Assembly (NCBI GenBank): GCA_947501885.1
Contig: CANMXN010000002.1
Location: 310,001 to 374,000 of the forward strand
Length of the DNA stretch: 64,000 nt
Direction of reading: 5' to 3'
DNA from: an uncultured Sphingorhabdus sp.
GTDB lineage: Bacteria; Pseudomonadota; Alphaproteobacteria; Sphingomonadales; Sphingomonadaceae
The notes beneath the pieces are model-generated. The model had not been told where the DNA came from and made no database searches. It was given only the letters and a program-made list of their open reading frames with translations. The position numbers and the translations under genes are program-made. Below, in pieces: positions 63,482 to 64,000 of the stretch. How positions within the stretch are numbered: the first letter of the stretch is position 1; each line of letters opens with the position of its first letter.

Positions 63482-64000
63482 ATGTCGCAATGCATCCCAT
63501 CATTCAAAACTTATTCATCAAAAATCTCATTATTCCTTATATGTATATCTTCACTTATAGCCCCTGCACATGCGCAGGCAAATTTAGATGCGCAGCAGAA
63601 CTTTCCTCAAGTGGATATCATGTCACCACTTGGTGTGGATATGCAAACTGGTAATTTTGTTCAATCTGGGACCGATTTGCAGATTGGACCACTCACGGTC
63701 GATCATTATGTTCGTTCGCGCTATCGAGGGTTGAATGCAAAGCCTCGAGCGCCGTCGCAATTTGCCACTAATTTGCATGGATCGGCCTATATAGATGATA
63801 ATACAACTTTCATTAATGGGAATATCGCTCCAAATATCAATGCGATTGTCCAAATTGGCTCCTTAAGACTTAGCTTCCACGTTAGTACTAGTAATGGGTC
63901 TTTCTTCCCTATAGATTCTAGTAATACAGGTTGGAAAATGATCGCGGTTGGCACACAATGGCTGCTGACCAATAAATCGGGTGAAGAATATCGTTTTGAT
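63482..64000 (+). CDS. RHS-family secreted protein, N-terminal fragment
   Basis: A frame open from the ATG at 63482 through the window end gives 173 residues without a stop. A signal peptide of about 30 residues ends APAHA-Q. The mature start has the VDIMSPLGVDMQTGNF and DLQIGPLTVDHYVRSRYRG segments, typical of the N-terminus of RHS/wall-associated YD-repeat proteins (plug-like beta strands before the repeats). The C-terminal repeats and any toxin domain lie outside the window. It follows the Calx-beta gene by 47 bp. Confidence 0.65.
   Translation, partial: MSQCIPSFKTYSSKISLFLICISSLIAPAHAQANLDAQQNFPQVDIMSPLGVDMQTGNFVQSGTDLQIGPLTVDHYVRSRYRGLNAKPRAPSQFATNLHGSAYIDDNTTFINGNIAPNINAIVQIGSLRLSFHVSTSNGSFFPIDSSNTGWKMIAVGTQWLLTNKSGEEYRFD

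Overview
The window looks like chromosomal DNA of a Sphingomonadales-type alphaproteobacterium with unusually low GC (low-to-mid forties per cent by eye, not computed). The support is gene content and order: DUF3576 protein-leuS-lptE-holA, an Rrf2-regulated sufBCDS-sufT-sufA operon, a methionine operon with MetH split into two proteins behind an ArsR-methyltransferase regulator, and hom, glpX and recJ close together. No replication origin, rRNA, CRISPR array or complete insertion sequence was seen.

Layout. 1-8.1 kb: translation and envelope genes (leuS, lptE, holA, msrB, a bifunctional penicillin-binding protein). 8.2-15.3 kb: the SUF iron-sulfur operon, interrupted by a foreign-looking ORF between sufB and sufC, and with a palindromic repeat inserted in frame inside sufC. 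Related dispersed repeats lie before sufS and after sufA. 15.5-18 kb: a lipobox-bearing subtilisin autotransporter. 18.4-26.5 kb: dapD, an old yellow enzyme, AT-rich lipoproteins, uvrB and small unknown ORFs. 26.5-35.5 kb: dsbD, a beta-helix protein, and the methionine operon, led by a perfect 22-bp palindrome lying inside its own promoter. 35.5-48.1 kb: small lipoproteins, a class A beta-lactamase-like lipoprotein, a HerA-like ATPase, a Sel1 protein, glutathione transferase-like proteins, thioesterases, queF and two peptidases. 48.2-50.2 kb: a two-gene AT-rich islet encoding an AAA ATPase and an RloB/Toprim-like protein, the best candidate anti-phage system here. 50.2-61.6 kb: mixed metabolism (epoxide hydrolase, an SMR transporter with an in-frame stop, a RipA-like membrane protein, 3-hydroxyacyl-CoA dehydrogenase, hom, glpX, an Fe-S uracil-DNA glycosylase, YceI, recJ). 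61.8-64 kb: tRNA-Glu, then an AT-rich stretch and the start of an RHS/Calx-beta surface-protein locus that runs off the window.

How genes work together. The SUF genes overlap by 4 bp at most junctions, so they look translationally coupled; a GACT-N5-AGTC site before the Rrf2 gene suggests iron-sulfur feedback. ArsR-methyltransferase, metF, and the two MetH parts form one tightly packed transcription unit for methyl-group supply. The AAA/RloB pair overlaps by 8 bp and has no functional link to the housekeeping genes around it, as expected of a cargo module. Names rest on motif recognition from memory; no database search was possible.
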